A DNA stretch of 15,445 nt from positions 1 through 15,445 of the forward strand of contig CANHFL010000003.1 of assembly GCA_947459855.1 (NCBI GenBank), given 5' to 3'. The stretch is from Planctomycetaceae bacterium (GTDB lineage: Bacteria; Planctomycetota; Phycisphaerae; Phycisphaerales; SM1A02). Below are positions 13,046-15,445 of this stretch, one piece after another. The stretch's first letter is position 1. Every line of letters starts with the position of its first letter. A program made the translations under genes and the position numbers. Under the pieces are notes generated by a model. It worked only from the letters and a program-made list of their open reading frames with translations, was not told the DNA's origin and did not search any database.

Positions 13046-13996
13046 GTGCGCGCCGAACAGTACCTGGCACCCGAGACGCTGGCCCAGCTGGGCCCCTTCG
13101 AGCTGCGCGCCAAGCGCATCGCCGAGGGCGTGATGAGCGGCATGCACCGTTCGCCCTACCAGGGGCTGGCGGTGGAGTTCGCCGAGCACCGGCAGTACGT
13201 GGCGGGCGACCCCGTGCGCCACATCGACTGGAAGGTCTTCGGCCGCAGCGACAAGCTGTACCTGAAGCGCTTCCAGCAGGAGACGAACCTGGATGTCCAC
13301 GTGCTGGTGGACTCGTCGGGCAGCATGCGCTTCGGCACGCTGGGAAGCAAGGGCGGCTGGGGCGGCACGCGCACCGGCCGCACGGGTATGTGGACGAAGT
13401 TCGACCACGCGACCGCGGCCGCGGCGGCGATGTCGTTCCTGGGGCTTTCGCAGCGCGACCGCGTGTCGACGGCGATGTTCGCCGACCACATCGTGGCGGC
13501 CACGCGCTGCTCCAACTCGCAGGGCCACTGGCGGGCGATCGTGCAGTGCCTGGCGACGCACGCGGTCGAGGGGCAGGCCGACCTGCCGCGCGCGGTGGAC
13601 GAGCTGCTGGCGCGCGCGACGCACCGTTCGCTGGTGGTGGTCGTCTCCGATTTCCTGATGCCGGGGCAACGCGTGCGCGATGCGCTGGCACGACTGCGCC
13701 ACCGCGGGCACGACGTGATCCTGGTGCGCATCCTGGACCGCACCGAGCTGCGCTTCGACCTGGACGAGAACGCACCGTTCGAGGGTCTCGAGGGCGAGGC
13801 CGCGCTGGAGGTGGATGCGCGCGCCGTGCGCGACGCGTACCTGCAGGTGCTGGACGAGGACGAGCGCGCACTGGAGCGCCTGGTGCGCGGGTTCGGCTTC
13901 GACCTGGTGCGCCTGGACACCCATGAATCCGTCGGTCCCGCGCTGGCCGCGCTGCTGGCGCGCCGCGAGATGCTGCTGCGGGGGAGCGGTTCATGA
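13046..13996 (+). CDS. DUF58 / von Willebrand-like protein of the MoxR operon
   Basis: A 316-residue DUF58 protein, the usual partner of MoxR. The DUF58 signature runs from about 48 to 79: HRQYVAGDPVRHIDWKVFGR, then SDKLYLKRFQQE. A von Willebrand-like domain follows, with an intact metal-site motif DSSGS at 89-93 (VLVDSSGSM) and a later VVVVSDFL strand. There are no membrane spans, so it should be cytoplasmic, probably bound to the membrane partner encoded next. The start is a GTG at 13046, chosen because it directly precedes the conserved YLAPETLAQLGPFELRAK; no good Shine-Dalgarno is present. Residues 97-115 are Gly/Arg/Thr-rich, a small insertion after the metal motif. The stop overlaps the next ATG by 4 bp (ATGA), so translation is probably coupled. 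Confidence 0.9.
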   Translation: MRAEQYLAPETLAQLGPFELRAKRIAEGVMSGMHRSPYQGLAVEFAEHRQYVAGDPVRHIDWKVFGRSDKLYLKRFQQETNLDVHVLVDSSGSMRFGTLGSKGGWGGTRTGRTGMWTKFDHATAAAAAMSFLGLSQRDRVSTAMFADHIVAATRCSNSQGHWRAIVQCLATHAVEGQADLPRAVDELLARATHRSLVVVVSDFLMPGQRVRDALARLRHRGHDVILVRILDRTELRFDLDENAPFEGLEGEAALEVDARAVRDAYLQVLDEDERALERLVRGFGFDLVRLDTHESVGPALAALLARREMLLRGSGS

Positions 13997-15445
13997 ACGG
14001 CATCGGCTTCGCGCAGCCTGCGATCGCCGCCGCCGCCGCCGCGGCCGTGGCGCTGCCGATCCTGATCCACCTGCTGCTGCGCCGCCGCCGCACGCCCGTC
14101 GAGTGGGCCGCGATGGACCTGCTGCGCGAGGCGCTGCGGCGCGTCGAGCGCAAGCGTCGCGTCGAGCGGTGGCTGCTGCTCGCGGTGCGGTGCCTGCTGG
14201 TGCTTGCGGCCGGGCTGGCGATCGCGGCGCCGTTCGTGGGCGCGGCCGCGGCGATCGGGCGCGCGTCACGCTCGGTGGTGGTGGTGGTCGACGATTCGGC
14301 GGCGTCGCAGGAACGCCTGGAGCGCGGCACGGCGCTGGAGCGCTCGATCGCGGCGGCCGGCACGGTCATCGACGGCCTGCAGCCCGGCGACCGCGTCGCG
14401 GTGCTGCGCGCGTCCGAGGGCAGCCGCGTGGTGCGCTCGGAGCCCGCGACGCTCGACCACCGCACGGCGCGCCAGTCGCTGGCCGCGATCGGTTCCACGG
14501 AACGCGCGGCCGACCTGCCCGCGGTGCTGGAAGCGGCCGACGCCATCCTGGGCATGGACGAATCGCGCGGCACCCGCCGAGAGGTGTGGATCGCCAGCGC
14601 GTTCCGCGCGGGGTCGGTGGGAACGTTGCCTCCGCTGCCCGCGCTGGGCACCACGGACCGCCCCGTCGAGCTGCACGCGACGCTGCCGCCGGCCGCCGCT
14701 GGCACGAACCTGCGCCTGGCCTCGCTGGAACCCGTGCGCATGCCCGGCAGCATGGCGGGCGAGGCGCCGATGCTGCGCGCGGTGGTCGAGCGTGACCGCG
14801 GCGACGGCCCGCTTCGCGCGACGTTGCAGGTGACCGGTCCATCGGTGACGACCGCGGCGGAGCGCGCGGTGGAGCTTGCGGCGGGCGAACGGACGCGCAC
14901 GGTCGACGTGACGCTCGCGGAGCGCACCAACCAACCCGGCGATGCACTGCGCCGTGCCGCGGTGGCGACGCTCTCGGCGGACGCGCAACCCGCCGACGAC
15001 GGCCGCGCCGTTCCGCTGGCACCGATCGAGCGCGTGCGCGTCGTGATCGTGGACCGGCGCTCCTTCGACGCCCAGGGCGCGATCGACCGGCTTTCGCCGG
15101 GCGAGTGGGTGACGCGGGCGCTCGCGCCGGGCACCGCCGCGTCGATCGACGTGGCGAGCGTGGACCCCGCGGCGCTCGACGCACGTGCGGTGGCGGCAGC
15201 GGACACCGTGGTGGTGGTTCAGCCCGGGCTGCTGGCGCGCGGCCAATGGGACGTCCTGGCGGGCGTGGTGCAGCGCGGCGCGACGCTGGTCGTGACGCCG
15301 GTCGCCGCCGAGCGCCCGCAGGCGTGGACCAACCTGCTTCGCGACGTCTTCGGCGTGCCGTGGACGTGTGCGCTTGAGGCGAAGGACCTGGCGCAGCCGG
15401 TCGCGCTGGCGGCCGAGCAGCCGCCTTCGGGCATCCTGGGCTCGC
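13993..15445 (+). CDS. BatA-like membrane protein with degenerate von Willebrand domain, partial
   Basis: The first 484 codons are present with no stop; the gene continues beyond the right edge. It begins with the BatA N-terminal domain (pattern F-x-x-P...PILIHLLLRRR-x-P-VEWAAMDLL). Membrane spans are at about 9-29 and 60-82. A von Willebrand-like region follows from about 93, starting SVVVVVDDSAAS. The metal-site motif DxSxS is incomplete: Asp100 and Ser102 are present, but the fifth position is Ala104. The remainder (about 180-484) is Ala/Arg-rich and extracytoplasmic in prediction; around 340-484 it has strand patterns like VRVVIVDRR and TVVVVQPG, as in the glutamine-amidotransferase-like part of long planctomycete BatA proteins. 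The ATG overlaps the DUF58 stop (ATGA). It should anchor the MoxR/DUF58 module at the inner membrane. Confidence 0.83.
   Translation, partial: MNGIGFAQPAIAAAAAAAVALPILIHLLLRRRRTPVEWAAMDLLREALRRVERKRRVERWLLLAVRCLLVLAAGLAIAAPFVGAAAAIGRASRSVVVVVDDSAASQERLERGTALERSIAAAGTVIDGLQPGDRVAVLRASEGSRVVRSEPATLDHRTARQSLAAIGSTERAADLPAVLEAADAILGMDESRGTRREVWIASAFRAGSVGTLPPLPALGTTDRPVELHATLPPAAAGTNLRLASLEPVRMPGSMAGEAPMLRAVVERDRGDGPLRATLQVTGPSVTTAAERAVELAAGERTRTVDVTLAERTNQPGDALRRAAVATLSADAQPADDGRAVPLAPIERVRVVIVDRRSFDAQGAIDRLSPGEWVTRALAPGTAASIDVASVDPAALDARAVAAADTVVVVQPGLLARGQWDVLAGVVQRGATLVVTPVAAERPQAWTNLLRDVFGVPWTCALEAKDLAQPVALAAEQPPSGILGS

Overview
The window is a gene-dense, very GC-rich stretch (roughly 70% GC by eye) of a bacterial chromosome. 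The gene mix best fits a planctomycete, probably class Phycisphaerae. The pointers are: a MoxR / DUF58 / BatA-type operon; a secreted cupredoxin whose copper domain resembles the one attached to planctomycete c-type cytochrome proteins; a dnaA gene with no dnaN beside it; few Shine-Dalgarno sequences; and an RNase Z closest in motif order to the short plant type. This placement is inference, since there is no rRNA to confirm it. I see no tRNA, rRNA, CRISPR array, insertion sequence or phage gene. The region looks like core chromosome, not an accessory island.

Layout, left to right. Bases 1-1084 (minus strand) hold a SpoU-family RNA methyltransferase, followed by the first 55 codons of an exported protein that may be an HtrA-like protease. 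Bases 1158-2941 (plus) hold a secreted type-1 copper protein overlapping by 4 bp a membrane-anchored family-2 glycosyltransferase. Bases 3008-4066 (plus) encode lipoyl synthase. It converges on a small PilZ protein (4146-4487, minus), which is divergent from an M16 zinc peptidase (4613-5833, plus). The peptidase converges on a minus-strand operon read HPt protein, response regulator-GGDEF, RecO (7877 down to 5849). Divergent from that operon is an RNase Z-like metallo-hydrolase (8093-9055, plus), followed by dnaA (9302-10690, plus) behind a clear sigma-70 type promoter. A 326-bp non-coding stretch with a perfect DnaA box separates dnaA from mutM (11889-11017, minus). mutM is divergent from the MoxR / DUF58 / BatA-like operon (11916 to the right edge, plus), which leaves the window incomplete.

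Working together: the HPt protein, response regulator-cyclase and PilZ protein make up the output half of a phosphorelay that feeds cyclic di-GMP, although no histidine kinase is present here. dnaA and the gap after it are a candidate replication origin. RecO and MutM are unlinked DNA-repair genes. MoxR, DUF58 and BatA-like proteins form the usual ATPase / von Willebrand-like module tied to envelope processes.

The most notable non-coding signals are: an 18-bp inverted repeat that appears to hold overlapping, oppositely directed -10 boxes for mutM and moxR, whose start codons lie only 26 bp apart; the possible origin downstream of dnaA; a promoter plus GC hairpin in the long dnaA leader; a bidirectional terminator that includes the recO stop codon; and a recurring arrangement in which a -10-like hexamer sits 6-12 bp upstream of a start codon, suggesting leaderless transcripts. 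I found no wholly new multigene system.
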